Positions 1 to 7,789 of a DNA stretch of 64,000 nt are shown piece by piece. The notes under the pieces are model-generated. The model had not been told where the DNA came from, did not search any database, and saw only the letters and a list, made by a program, of their open reading frames with translations. Source of the DNA: JB111 sp049856175 (GTDB lineage Bacteria > Actinomycetota > Actinomycetes > Actinomycetales > Actinomycetaceae); the NCBI RefSeq assembly GCF_049856175.1, contig NZ_JBNDNA010000003.1, positions 192,203 through 256,202 on the forward strand. The letters run 5' to 3'. Each line of letters begins with the position of its first letter. Position 1 is the stretch's first letter. A program made the translations under genes and the position numbers.

Positions 1-361
1 GGCGTTCGAGAACCTCTCGCTCGAGGGCGACGAGGCGACCGGTGCGGCGATCGTCCGCACCGCTGTCGACGCCCCGCTCAAGCAGATCGCGATCAACGCC
101 GGCCTCGAGGGCGGCGTCGTGGCGGAGAAGGTCCGCTCGCTGCCCGCCGGTCACGGCCTCAACGCCGCGACCGGTGCGTACGAGGACCTCCTCGCCGCGG
201 GCGTCAACGACCCGGTGAAGGTCACGCGCTCGGCGCTGCAGAACGCCGCGTCGATCGCCGGTCTGTTCCTCACCACCGAGGCGATCGTCGCCGACAAGCC
301 GGAGAAGGTGGCCCCGGCCGCCGGCGGCGGCGACGACATGGGTGGCATGGGCGGCTTCTGA
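1..361 (+). CDS. groEL: 60 kDa chaperonin GroEL, C-terminal fragment
   Basis: This is the 3' end of a group I chaperonin gene; the reading frame starts at base 2 and the 5' part lies outside the window. GroEL forms the double-ring ATP-driven cage that refolds cytosolic proteins. The visible 119 residues match the end of the equatorial domain, with the family-typical stretches AGLEGGVV, GLNAATGAYEDL, DPVKVTRSALQNAASIA and LTTEAIVADKPE. The protein ends in a Gly-Gly-Met tail (DDMGGMGGF), the mark of GroEL1/GroEL2-type chaperonins with a flexible hydrophobic tail rather than the His-rich tail of some actinobacterial copies. A strong palindrome follows the stop. Confidence 0.97.
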   Translation, partial: AFENLSLEGDEATGAAIVRTAVDAPLKQIAINAGLEGGVVAEKVRSLPAGHGLNAATGAYEDLLAAGVNDPVKVTRSALQNAASIAGLFLTTEAIVADKPEKVAPAAGGGDDMGGMGGF

Positions 362-380
362 TCCGCTGACGTCCACCCCC

Positions 381-435
381 GGACCACGACGGCGGGCCGT
401 CTCCCACGCGGGAGGCGGCCCGCCGTCGTCGGTCC
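381..435. terminator. Long GC-rich hairpin between groEL and the facing lipoprotein gene
   Basis: GGACCACGACGGCGGGCCG and a near-perfect complementary arm enclose an inner CTCCC/GGGAG stem and a short loop. There is no T-run. It lies between two convergent genes, so it probably ends transcription from both sides. Confidence 0.7.
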
Positions 436-485
436 GTGGTGGTGGGCCGGCGGTCCGGCGACCTGGCGGCCCGGCGGTCCAGGGG

Positions 486-1247
486 TCAGGTGGCCCCCGG
501 GAGCGCCTGCGCGGGCAGGACCTGCGCCGTGCTCGAGCAGAGCACGGTGATCGGCTCGGGCCGGTCCGTGATGGAGCCCAGCGTCTCGACGTCGAGCAGG
601 ACGAGCGGGAAGGAGCCCGAGCCGTCGTGGCTCGGCGCCGTGCCCAGGTCCCGGCCGCGTCCCGACGTCGTCGCTCCGCCGTGAGCCGCCGTGCCGTGCT
701 CGATGCACACGCCCCACGACGACGGCGTGCGCGCGCCGTCGGCGAGCTCGAGAGGGAGCGGGGCGAACGCCCGGCTGACGTAGGTCTCGCCCGGCGCGAG
801 CACGATGCCGCGCGCATTGAGGGGGATGACGGTCGCCGGCGCGGACCGGCTCGTCAGCCACGCCACGCCGCCGTCGACCTCGACGGCCGATTGGATCGAG
901 GCCGGGTCGGCGGCCAGCTCCTCCGCGCCCGGGGCGGTGGCCCCGATGCCGCGCACGAGCAGCCGGTCCGTGTCGCCGGTGTTCGTCACCTCGTAGATCG
1001 CCTCGAGGGTGGTCTGCGCCGGGTCGGCGGCCGCACCCGTCGTGTCGAGCCGGACCGTCATGCTCAGGCCCTCCGCGGAGGTCGTGCGGGCGACCGCGTC
1101 GCCGTCGTCGGAGTCCGGGCGCTCCACGGGCACCTCGTCGCCCGGCGCCCCCGTCGGGCCGGCCGGCGCGTCGTCGGCGCAGGCGCCGAGCAGGAGCGCG
1201 AGCAGGCCCGCGGTGACGGCGGCGACGGGGCGGAGGCGCGGGTGCAT
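486..1247 (-). CDS. Putative lipoprotein
   Basis: A 253-residue secreted lipoprotein of unknown function. The start at 1247 is chosen because it gives a clean lipoprotein signal peptide: a short basic N-terminus, a hydrophobic stretch and the lipobox LLGAC, with Cys26 as the predicted lipidated residue. A frame extension upstream would bury the signal peptide. The mature part begins with an acidic, Pro/Gly-rich linker and then looks like an all-beta extracellular domain (TVRLDTTGAAADPAQTTLEA, YEVTNTGDTDRLLVRG), similar in style to DUF4352-like immunoglobulin folds; this is an impression from pattern only. It faces groEL and has no obvious functional partner nearby. Confidence 0.75.
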   Translation of the reverse strand: MHPRLRPVAAVTAGLLALLLGACADDAPAGPTGAPGDEVPVERPDSDDGDAVARTTSAEGLSMTVRLDTTGAAADPAQTTLEAIYEVTNTGDTDRLLVRGIGATAPGAEELAADPASIQSAVEVDGGVAWLTSRSAPATVIPLNARGIVLAPGETYVSRAFAPLPLELADGARTPSSWGVCIEHGTAAHGGATTSGRGRDLGTAPSHDGSGSFPLVLLDVETLGSITDRPEPITVLCSSTAQVLPAQALPGAT

Positions 1248-1354
1248 GGCGCAAGGATGCCAACGATCCGTGGCCCGTGGACCGGTTCCGGGAGTCCCTG
1301 CGAGCGCGGGCCCGCGCCGGAACGCGCGCACCTGCTCGGACGTCCGTGCCGGTC

Positions 1355-2128
1355 TCAGCCCGCGGCGTCGCCCGCGAGTGCCGTCCGGGCGCGATCGGCC
1401 ACGGCGACGACGGCCGTGGCGAGTCGCGCGGTGAGCTCGGGCGTGGCGCGCACGCTCGGCATCGACATGGTGAGGGCGACGTGCTGACCGGCGACCCGGC
1501 CGATCGAGGCGCCGATCGCCGTCACACCGGACTCGGACTCGTTCTCGTTGAGGCCGTAGCGCCGGTGGCGGATCCGGGCGACCTCCTGCTCGAGGTCCGC
1601 CACCCGTACCCGCGACCGCGGTCCGGCCCCGCCGTCAGGGCCGAGGAGGGCGCGGACGTCCTCGATATCCAGCTCGGCGAGCATCGCCTTGCCGCCCGAC
1701 GTGGTCCAGGCCGGCATCGTCATCCCGGTGCGGGAGGTCACGCGCAGCCCCTGCGCTGACTCGACGCCGTCGACGAACGTCACCTCCGCGCCGCTGCGCA
1801 CCAGCACGTGACAGGTCTCCCCGCACGTCTCGAGCAGCTGGTCGAGGAACGGCCGCACCACCTCGGCCACCGTGCCGCCGCGGCGGCTGATGCCGGGGGC
1901 GAGCAGCGCCGGTCCGGCGTCGTAGCGGCGGTCGGCGAGCTGGACCACGTAGTCGCGCGCGGCGAGCGTGGCGAGCAGCCGGTGGGTGGTCGACGGGGCG
2001 ACCCCGATCCCCCGGGCGAGCTCGACCACGCCGAGCGGACCGTTCGTGCCCAGGGTGCCGAGCAGCCTGAGGGCACGGTCGACCGACTCGACGACGGCCG
2101 GCGCAGCCGACGCGTTGTTCCGTTCCAT
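1355..2128 (-). CDS. IclR-family transcriptional regulator of the gentisate operon
   Basis: A 257-residue IclR-type regulator. The N-terminal winged helix-turn-helix (about residues 14-75) contains SVDRALRLLGTLG and the recognition region GVAPSTTHRLLATLAARDYV; the C-terminal effector domain has typical features (LLETCGETCHVLV, GMTMPAWTTSGGKAMLAEL, GLNENESESGVTAIGA). It is divergent from the gentisate catabolic operon, the usual arrangement for a local pathway regulator, so the effector is probably 3-hydroxybenzoate, gentisate or a derivative (inference). The start codon follows a TAGGGT -10 box by six bases, so the mRNA is probably leaderless. Confidence 0.93.
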   Translation of the reverse strand: MERNNASAAPAVVESVDRALRLLGTLGTNGPLGVVELARGIGVAPSTTHRLLATLAARDYVVQLADRRYDAGPALLAPGISRRGGTVAEVVRPFLDQLLETCGETCHVLVRSGAEVTFVDGVESAQGLRVTSRTGMTMPAWTTSGGKAMLAELDIEDVRALLGPDGGAGPRSRVRVADLEQEVARIRHRRYGLNENESESGVTAIGASIGRVAGQHVALTMSMPSVRATPELTARLATAVVAVADRARTALAGDAAG

Positions 2129-2164
2129 GGAATCACCCTAGACGGGTCTTGCGACTAATGGAAT
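2127..2164. promoter_or_regulatory. Two direct ATGGAAT copies, candidate IclR operator
   Basis: ATGGAAT occurs at 2127-2133 and 2158-2164, exactly 31 bases apart (about three helical turns). The first copy is part of the perfect palindrome TTCCATGGAA that covers the regulator's own start codon. The position between the two divergent promoters fits an operator that controls both. The link to IclR is inference. Confidence 0.45.
2135..2140 (-). promoter_or_regulatory. -10 box of leaderless iclR-type gene
   Basis: TAGGGT ends six bases before the ATG at 2128, the spacing expected when transcription starts at the A of the start codon. Confidence 0.55.
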
Positions 2165-2178
2165 ACGCGGTCTATGGT
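2149..2178 (+). promoter_or_regulatory. Candidate promoter of the gentisate operon
   Basis: TTGCGA (2149-2154) and TATGGT (2173-2178) are separated by 18 bases and face the monooxygenase gene; the second ATGGAAT copy sits inside the spacer, where a bound regulator would block RNA polymerase. Confidence 0.5.
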
Positions 2179-2255
2179 CCCCGTAGGCTGACGTTCGTCG
2201 GCGCAGATGTAGCGCGCACCCGTGCGTGCGACACGGCTTCAACGAGGAGGCGCGC

Positions 2256-3536
2256 ATGAGCGACCACCGCAGTTCCGAGAACCCGCCCCGCACACGGGTC
2301 GTCGTCGTCGGGGGCGGGATCGGCGGCATGGCCACGGCACTCATGCTCGGCCGCGCCGGGGTGAGCGTGACGGTGCTCGAGCAGGCCCCGGAGTTCGGGG
2401 AGGTCGGCGCCGGGATCCAGCTCGCCCCCAACATCACGCGCATGCTCGACGAGGTCGGCGTGCTCGAGCACATCCTGCCCCTCGCCGTCGTGCCGAACCG
2501 GCTCGTCTTCCGCAACGCGGTCTCCGGCGCCGAGCTCACGCACCTCGACCTCGCCGACGCCCGCGCCCGGTACGGCGGGCCCTACATCGTCCTGCACCGC
2601 AGCGACCTGCACTTCGCGCTGGTGGACGCGGCACGTGCGCTCGACACCGTCGCCCTGCACACGAGCGCCGCGGTCGACCACGTCGAGCACGACGAGCACG
2701 GTGCGACGGCGGTGACGACCGACGGGCGCCGGTTCACCGGCGACGTGCTCGTGGGCGCCGACGGCGTGCGCTCTGTGGTGCGCGGTCTGCTCAGCGACGA
2801 CGAGCCCGTCCCGTCGGGCTACGTCGCCTACCGCGGCGCCGTGCCCCTCGACGACGCCCCCGCGCACCTCGCGCTCGACGACGTCAACGTCTGGCTGGGC
2901 CCGGGGTGCCACCTCGTGCAGTACCCCGTGCGTGCCGGCGAGCTCTACAACCAGGTCGCGGTCTTCCGCAGCCAGGAGTACCTCGACGGCAAGGAGGACT
3001 GGGGGACGCCCGAGGAGCTCGACGCGACCTATGCCGACCTCGCGGAGCCCGTGAGCGGCGCGATCCCCTCGCTCGGCCGGGTCAACCGGTGGCCGATGTC
3101 GGACCGCGAGCCGTTACGACGGTGGACGACCGGACGCGTGACCCTCCTGGGCGACGCCGCCCACGCGATGCTGCAGTACCTCGCGCAGGGAGCCGGGCAG
3201 TCGCTCCTCGACGGCGCCTCGCTCACGCGTCACCTCGCCGCGATCGAGGGGGAGTGGACGGGCGACGCCGTGGCCGCCGCGCTCGCCGCCTACGAGTCCG
3301 ACCGGGTCGCCGCTGCGGGGGCGACCCAGACGGTCGGCCGAGTGTGGGGCGACATCTGGCACGTCGAGGACCCGGTCGCCGTGCTCCTGCGCGACCACGC
3401 CTTCAGCAACCGCGAGATCACCGACTACTCGCTCGTCGACTGGCTGTACGGCCCCGTCGTCGGCGAGGACGACGTGCCGCCGCCGCCCCTGCCCGCCGCC
3501 TACCCGGACAGCGACACCGCGCCGACGGGCGCCTGA
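2256..3536 (+). CDS. FAD-dependent aromatic hydroxylase, likely 3-hydroxybenzoate 6-hydroxylase
   Basis: A 426-residue class A flavoprotein monooxygenase (UbiH/salicylate hydroxylase type) that uses NAD(P)H and O2 to hydroxylate an aromatic acid. The FAD-binding fold starts at about residue 12 with VVVVGGGIGGMATALML, the DG motif region is VLVGADGVRSVVRGLL, and the second FAD motif is RVTLLGDAAHAM. The substrate is inferred from context: the next genes start with gentisate 1,2-dioxygenase, so the expected product is gentisate, made from 3-hydroxybenzoate or salicylate. The ATG at 2256 is preferred over an upstream in-frame start because GAGGAGG lies just before it. It is the first gene of the operon. 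Confidence 0.88.
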   Translation: MSDHRSSENPPRTRVVVVGGGIGGMATALMLGRAGVSVTVLEQAPEFGEVGAGIQLAPNITRMLDEVGVLEHILPLAVVPNRLVFRNAVSGAELTHLDLADARARYGGPYIVLHRSDLHFALVDAARALDTVALHTSAAVDHVEHDEHGATAVTTDGRRFTGDVLVGADGVRSVVRGLLSDDEPVPSGYVAYRGAVPLDDAPAHLALDDVNVWLGPGCHLVQYPVRAGELYNQVAVFRSQEYLDGKEDWGTPEELDATYADLAEPVSGAIPSLGRVNRWPMSDREPLRRWTTGRVTLLGDAAHAMLQYLAQGAGQSLLDGASLTRHLAAIEGEWTGDAVAAALAAYESDRVAAAGATQTVGRVWGDIWHVEDPVAVLLRDHAFSNREITDYSLVDWLYGPVVGEDDVPPPPLPAAYPDSDTAPTGA

Positions 3537-3563
3537 GAGACCGACCAGCGAAGGAGACCTGTC

Positions 3564-4673
3564 ATGACCATCGAGCAGCAGGACCACGCCTCGACCGAGA
3601 ACGCCATGGCCCCGGAGGACACGCCGGAGCTGCGTCAGCTGTACGCGGACTTCGAGAAGGAGAACCTCATCCCGCTGTGGACGCAGCTGGACGAGCTCAT
3701 GCCGATGCACCCGGCCCCGAAGGCCGTGCCGCACGTGTGGCGGTGGAGCAACCTGCTCCCGCTCGCGCAGCGCTCGGGCGACCTCGTGCCCGTGGGGCGC
3801 GGCGGCGAGCGGCGCGCGATCGCCCTGTCCAACCCCGGCCTGCCGGGCAACGCCTACATCTCGCCGACCCTGTGGGCGGCGATCCAGTACCTCGGCCCCA
3901 AGGAGACGGCGCCCGAGCACCGGCACTCCCAGAACGCGTTCCGGTTCGTCGTCGAGGGCGAGGGGGTGTGGACCGTCGTCAACGGTGATCCCGTGCGCAT
4001 GTCGCGCGGGGACTTCCTGCTCACCCCGGGCTGGAACTTCCACGGGCACCACAACGAGACCGACCAGCCGATGGCCTGGATCGACGGACTGGACATCCCG
4101 TTCTCGCACTACACCGACGTCGGCTTCTTCGAGTTCGGCTCCGAGCGGGTCACGGACTACGCGACGCCGAACTTCTCGCGCGGCGAGCGCCTGTGGACCC
4201 ACCCGGGCCTGCGCCCGCTGTCGGGCCTGCAGGACACCGTGTCCTCCCCGATCGGCGCCTACCGCTGGGAGCACACCGACCGGGCGCTCACCGAGCAGCT
4301 CCTGCTGGAGTCCGAGGGGCAGCCGGCCACGGTCGAGCAGGGCCACGCGGCGATCCGCTACGTCAACCCGACCACCGGCGGCGACGTCATGCCGACCATC
4401 CGCGCCGAGTTCCACCGCCTCCGCGCGGGCGCGGTCACCCAGGGCCGCCGAGAGGTCGGCTCGACGGTGTTCCAGGTGTTCGAGGGCACCGGCCAGGTCG
4501 TGCTCGACGGCACGGAGCACTCCCTGGCCACGGGGGACATGTTCGTCGTCCCGTCCTGGGTGGAGTGGTCGCTGCAGGCGGAGTCGCGGTTCGACCTCTT
4601 CCGGTTCTCGGACGCGCCGATCATGGAGCGCCTGCACTTCGCCCGCACCAAGCTCGAGGGGGGTGCCCGATGA
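3564..4673 (+). CDS. Gentisate 1,2-dioxygenase
   Basis: A 369-residue bicupin Fe(II) ring-cleavage dioxygenase that opens gentisate to maleylpyruvate. The N-terminal cupin carries the iron ligands in EHRHSQNAFRFVVEGEG (His119, His121) and FHGHHNE (His160-His163); the family stretch WRWSNLLPLA is near residue 55. The C-terminal cupin (TVFQVFEGTGQVVLDG) is also present. Length is usual for the family. A ribosome binding site (GAAGGAGA) precedes the ATG, and its stop overlaps the next start as ATGA, so translation of the next gene is probably coupled. Confidence 0.95.
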   Translation: MTIEQQDHASTENAMAPEDTPELRQLYADFEKENLIPLWTQLDELMPMHPAPKAVPHVWRWSNLLPLAQRSGDLVPVGRGGERRAIALSNPGLPGNAYISPTLWAAIQYLGPKETAPEHRHSQNAFRFVVEGEGVWTVVNGDPVRMSRGDFLLTPGWNFHGHHNETDQPMAWIDGLDIPFSHYTDVGFFEFGSERVTDYATPNFSRGERLWTHPGLRPLSGLQDTVSSPIGAYRWEHTDRALTEQLLLESEGQPATVEQGHAAIRYVNPTTGGDVMPTIRAEFHRLRAGAVTQGRREVGSTVFQVFEGTGQVVLDGTEHSLATGDMFVVPSWVEWSLQAESRFDLFRFSDAPIMERLHFARTKLEGGAR

Positions 4674-5488
4674 GGCTCGCCACGCTGCGCCGCGGGGGCG
4701 GGACGTTCGTCGCCCGGGTCGAGGGCGACGTCGGCATCGAGGTTCCCGGCTACGGGGACGTCGCCCACCTCCTGCGCGGGGGCGGGCTCGCCGAGGCCGC
4801 CACCGCCGACGGGGAGCGCCACGACCTCACCGGCGCCGACCTCGCCGCGGTCGTCACCACGCCGGGCAAGGTCGTGTGCGTCGGGCTGAACTACCGCAAC
4901 CACATCCTCGAGATGGGTCGCGACCTCCCGGAGTACCCGACCCTGTTCACGAAGTACGCCGACGCGCTGATCGGCCCCTACGACGACATCGTCCTGCCGA
5001 CCGAGTCGCCGGCGGTGGACTGGGAGGGCGAGCTCGCCGTCGTCGTCGGCACGCCCGTGCGGCGGGTCGACGAGGAGGAGGCGGCCGCGGCCATCGCCGG
5101 CTACACGGTGGCCAACGACATCACGATGCGCGACTGGCAGTACCGCACCACCCAGTGGTTCCAGGGCAAGGCCTGGGAGGCCTCGACGCCGGTGGGCCCG
5201 CACCTCGTCACGCCCGACGAGCTCACCGCGGGAGCCGAGCTGGTCACCCGCCTCGACGGCCGCGAGATGCAGCGCACCCCGGTCGACGACCTCGTGTTCG
5301 GCCCCGCCGCGCTGATCTCCTACATCTCGACGATCTTCACGCTGAACCCGGGCGACCTCGTCCTCACCGGCACCCCCGGCGGCGTCGGCCACGCCCGCAA
5401 GCCCGGTGTGTACATCGAGGCCGGCCAGCGGGTCACCGTGACGATCGACGGCGTCGGCGAGGTCGCCAACCAGGCGGTGCGTGCATGA
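4670..5488 (+). CDS. Fumarylacetoacetate hydrolase family protein, likely fumarylpyruvate hydrolase
   Basis: A 272-residue FAH-family C-C hydrolase. The FAH fold starts near residue 65 with VVCVGLNYRNHILEMG; metal-binding acids lie in WEGELAVVVG (Glu119, Glu121) and the family signature GYTVANDITMRDWQYR follows. The C-terminus has the usual LTGTPGGVGHARKPGVYIEAG. In this pathway it would cleave fumarylpyruvate to fumarate and pyruvate, the last step of gentisate breakdown; the following isomerase gene supports fumarylpyruvate rather than maleylpyruvate as substrate. Start and stop codons overlap both neighbours by ATGA, so the three genes form one coupled unit. Confidence 0.92.
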   Translation: MRLATLRRGGGTFVARVEGDVGIEVPGYGDVAHLLRGGGLAEAATADGERHDLTGADLAAVVTTPGKVVCVGLNYRNHILEMGRDLPEYPTLFTKYADALIGPYDDIVLPTESPAVDWEGELAVVVGTPVRRVDEEEAAAAIAGYTVANDITMRDWQYRTTQWFQGKAWEASTPVGPHLVTPDELTAGAELVTRLDGREMQRTPVDDLVFGPAALISYISTIFTLNPGDLVLTGTPGGVGHARKPGVYIEAGQRVTVTIDGVGEVANQAVRA

Positions 5489-6258
5489 CCACCCCCTACG
5501 ACGAGGCCGCCCTCCAGGAGCTCAGGGAGCGCCAGGGCTCCGGCGCCCGCTACGACGCCGAGGAGGCCCCGAAGCAGGAGCTGGGCTGGGCCAGGTCCGG
5601 CACCGCGTACTTCCTGCGCAAGCTGCGCGAGCTGACCGACGACGAGCTGGACGGCCCGAGCCTGCTCGGCTGGACCCGGCGCGAGCTGATCGCGCACGTG
5701 GGCTACAACGCGCGCGCCCTCACCCGGTTGACGGAGTGGGCCCGCACCGGCGTCGAGACGCCGATGTACGCCCCGGGGCAGCGCGACGCCGAGATCGAGC
5801 TCGGCGCCACCCTGCCGCCGGTCGCGCTGCGCCACCTCATCGACCACTCCGCCGTGCACCTGAACGTGGAGTGGCGCGACCTCACGGACGAGCAGTGGGA
5901 CCACGAGGTCGTCACCGCCCAGGGCCGGACGGTCCCGGTGCGGGAGACCGCCTGGATGCGTACGCGCGAGGTCTGGATCCACGCCGTCGATCTCGACAAC
6001 CACGGGTCCTACCGCGACTTCCCGCCGGAGCTGCTCGACCGCCTCTCCGGGGACGTCCTCGCGGTGTGGGATCGCAAGGGGACCACCCCCGACGTCGTGC
6101 TGGACCCGACCGACCGGCCCGGGCAGACCGTGGTCGGCGCGGGCGGCCGCCGGGTCGCCGGCGCCCAGGCCGACCTCGTGCGGTGGGTGACCGGACGCGG
6201 CGCGCTGCGCCTGGACGCCGAGGGCGACCAGGTCCCGGAGCTGCCCCCGTGGCTGTAG
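5485..6258 (+). CDS. Mycothiol-dependent maleylpyruvate isomerase
   Basis: A 257-residue enzyme of the DinB-like four-helix family that uses mycothiol, the actinobacterial thiol, to convert maleylpyruvate to fumarylpyruvate. The three zinc ligands known from the Corynebacterium enzyme can be placed: His71 in IAHVGYNARAL, and Glu162 with His166 in REVWIHAVDL, keeping the E-x3-H spacing. A C-terminal SCP2-like substrate domain (VVGAGGRRVAGAQADLVRWVTGR) is present. The gene overlaps the hydrolase stop as ATGA. It completes the gentisate route and is itself good evidence that the host is an actinomycete. Confidence 0.95.
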   Translation: MTTPYDEAALQELRERQGSGARYDAEEAPKQELGWARSGTAYFLRKLRELTDDELDGPSLLGWTRRELIAHVGYNARALTRLTEWARTGVETPMYAPGQRDAEIELGATLPPVALRHLIDHSAVHLNVEWRDLTDEQWDHEVVTAQGRTVPVRETAWMRTREVWIHAVDLDNHGSYRDFPPELLDRLSGDVLAVWDRKGTTPDVVLDPTDRPGQTVVGAGGRRVAGAQADLVRWVTGRGALRLDAEGDQVPELPPWL

Positions 6259-6275
6259 TGCACACGGCGCGTTCG

Positions 6276-6281
6276 TATGAT
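6276..6281 (+). promoter_or_regulatory. Candidate -10 box of the universal stress gene
   Basis: TATGAT lies 55 bases before the UspA start, giving a leader of about 48 bases with a GAGAGGAG ribosome binding site. No clear -35 box is seen. Confidence 0.4.
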
Positions 6282-6336
6282 GTGACGAGCCTCGGCGAAG
6301 TCGCCGGGCACAGGCCCCAGCGAGAGGAGTCCGCCC

Positions 6337-6744
6337 ATGTCGATCGTCGTGGGATACGTACCGACCCCGGAGGGGCGCTCCGCCCTGCGACGTGCGGCTG
6401 CCGAGGCGAAGCTGCGTCAGTCCAAGCTCATCGTCGTCAACTCCCAGCACGGCGGGCGAACGTGGGACCCGGAGGAGTCCGTCCGGTTCGAGGACGACCT
6501 CGCCCGGGTGCGCACGGAGCTCGAGGCGGAGGGTGTGGACCACGAGCTGCGCACGCTCATCAGGGGACAGGACCCGGCCGACGACCTCGTCGAGGTCGCG
6601 AGCCAGGAGAACGCCGACTTCATCGTCATCGGCCTGCGCCGACGTTCGCAGGTGGGCAAGCTCCTGCTCGGGTCCAACGCCCAGCAGATCCTCATGAAGG
6701 CCGACGTCCCCGTGCTCGCGGTCAAGGGCGCGCCCACGGACTGA
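6337..6744 (+). CDS. Universal stress protein, UspA family (single domain)
   Basis: A 135-residue cytosolic UspA-fold protein. The N-terminal strand SIVVGYVPTPEGRSALRRA and the ATP-binding type loop near the C-terminus, IVIGLRRRSQVGKLLLGSNAQQILMKADVPVLAV, are both visible, fitting the G-2x-G-9x-G(S/N) pattern of nucleotide-binding members. It follows the gentisate genes by 78 bases with a possible promoter of its own, so co-regulation with aromatic catabolism is possible but not shown. A ribosome binding site precedes the ATG. Confidence 0.92.
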   Translation: MSIVVGYVPTPEGRSALRRAAAEAKLRQSKLIVVNSQHGGRTWDPEESVRFEDDLARVRTELEAEGVDHELRTLIRGQDPADDLVEVASQENADFIVIGLRRRSQVGKLLLGSNAQQILMKADVPVLAVKGAPTD

Positions 6745-6818
6745 CGCCCCCGGGCGGCCGGCGCGAGGGGGCGTACGACGGCATCCGGTCGGCGGGCGGG
6801 CGTGCGTGCCCGAACCGC

Positions 6819-6824
6819 TACAGT
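6819..6824 (+). promoter_or_regulatory. Candidate -10 box of the ABC transporter operon
   Basis: TACAGT about 50 bases upstream of the small ORF at 6876; transcription would start near 6831. Confidence 0.4.
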
Positions 6825-6875
6825 CGGCCGGGCCGATCACGCTCGGCAGTTCCACGAACGAAGGAGTTCATTCGC

Positions 6876-6965
6876 ATGCGTGCCATCCCCTCGCGGAACG
6901 CCGGGGCCCTGACCGGCCCCGTGCGGCCCGTACGTCCCCCCGGTGGAAGGGGTGATCGATCATGA
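6876..6965 (+). CDS. Small ORF coupled to the ABC permease (possible leader peptide)
   Basis: A 29-residue ORF, rich in Arg, Pro and Gly, with a strong ribosome binding site (GAAGGAG, nine bases before ATG). Its TGA overlaps the ATG of the permease gene as ATGA, so ribosomes finishing it could start the permease. It may be a leader or coupling peptide. It could also be a scar left by deletion of the substrate-binding protein gene, which normally sits in this place and is missing. No homologue is recognised, so the call rests on the ribosome binding site and the stop/start overlap. Confidence 0.45.
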   Translation: MRAIPSRNAGALTGPVRPVRPPGGRGDRS

Positions 6966-7789
6966 CGGTCGTCGTCCCCGCCTCCGTGAAGCCGGCCCGA
7001 CGACGCAAGGCGCGCGCGGCGCGCGAGAAGCGGATGCTCGGTGTTGCCGGGATCCTGCTGGTCATCGCCCTGGCCGAGCTCCTCCCGCGCACCGGGGTGG
7101 TCAACCCCCGGTTCCTGCCGCCGTTCTCGGAGTGGATCTCCTCGTTGGCCGAGCGCGTCCAGGGCGGCGAGTTCTGGTTCGCGCTGGGCGACACCCTGGT
7201 GACCTGGTTCCTCGGGCTGGCGATCGCGATGGTCGCGGGCACGGTGCTGGGGATGGTCATCGGCTCGATGCAGATCGTCAAGGACCTCACGCAGTCCACG
7301 ATCGAGTTCCTCCGGCCGATCCCGTCCGTGGCGCTGATCCCGCTGGTCGTGCTCACGCTCGGCACGGACCGGCCCTCGACGCTGCTCCTGGTGGTCTACG
7401 CGTCGTTCTGGCAGGTGCTCCTGCAGGTGATGTACGGGGCCCAGGACGTCGACCCGGTCGCCCGTGACACGGCGCGGTCGTACAGGTTCCGGTGGTGGGT
7501 CCAGGCCTACCAGGTCGTGTGGCCCACCGCGCTGCCCTACGTCGTCACCGGATTCCGGCTGGCCGCGTCCGTGGCGCTGATCCTCACGATCACCGGTGAG
7601 CTGATCATCGGCACGCCGGGCCTGGGCAAGCTCATCTCGGTCGCGCAGCAGTCCGGGGCGGTGGCGTCGATGTACGGGCTGATCCTGGTCACCGGGCTCC
7701 TCGGGGTCTGCGTCAACCTGCTGGCCCGGGCGGTCGAGAAGCGGCTGCTCTTCTGGCACACCTCGGTCCGACGGGAGGCGAACGGCTGA
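6962..7789 (+). CDS. ABC transporter permease, NitT/TauT type (first)
   Basis: A 275-residue inner-membrane permease of the BPD_transp_1 family, with about six membrane helices and the cytoplasmic coupling loop near DVDPVARDTARSYRFR, followed by the EAA-type region (LPYVVTGFRLAASVALILTITGELI). It resembles the SsuC/TauC/NrtB group that imports sulfonates, taurine, nitrate, aromatic or pyrimidine precursors. Substrate cannot be told from the sequence, and no binding protein gene is present. It is coupled to the small ORF upstream and to the second permease downstream (stop and start overlap). An internal purine-rich site (GGAAGGGG) also lies just before the ATG. Confidence 0.9.
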   Translation: MTVVVPASVKPARRRKARAAREKRMLGVAGILLVIALAELLPRTGVVNPRFLPPFSEWISSLAERVQGGEFWFALGDTLVTWFLGLAIAMVAGTVLGMVIGSMQIVKDLTQSTIEFLRPIPSVALIPLVVLTLGTDRPSTLLLVVYASFWQVLLQVMYGAQDVDPVARDTARSYRFRWWVQAYQVVWPTALPYVVTGFRLAASVALILTITGELIIGTPGLGKLISVAQQSGAVASMYGLILVTGLLGVCVNLLARAVEKRLLFWHTSVRREANG

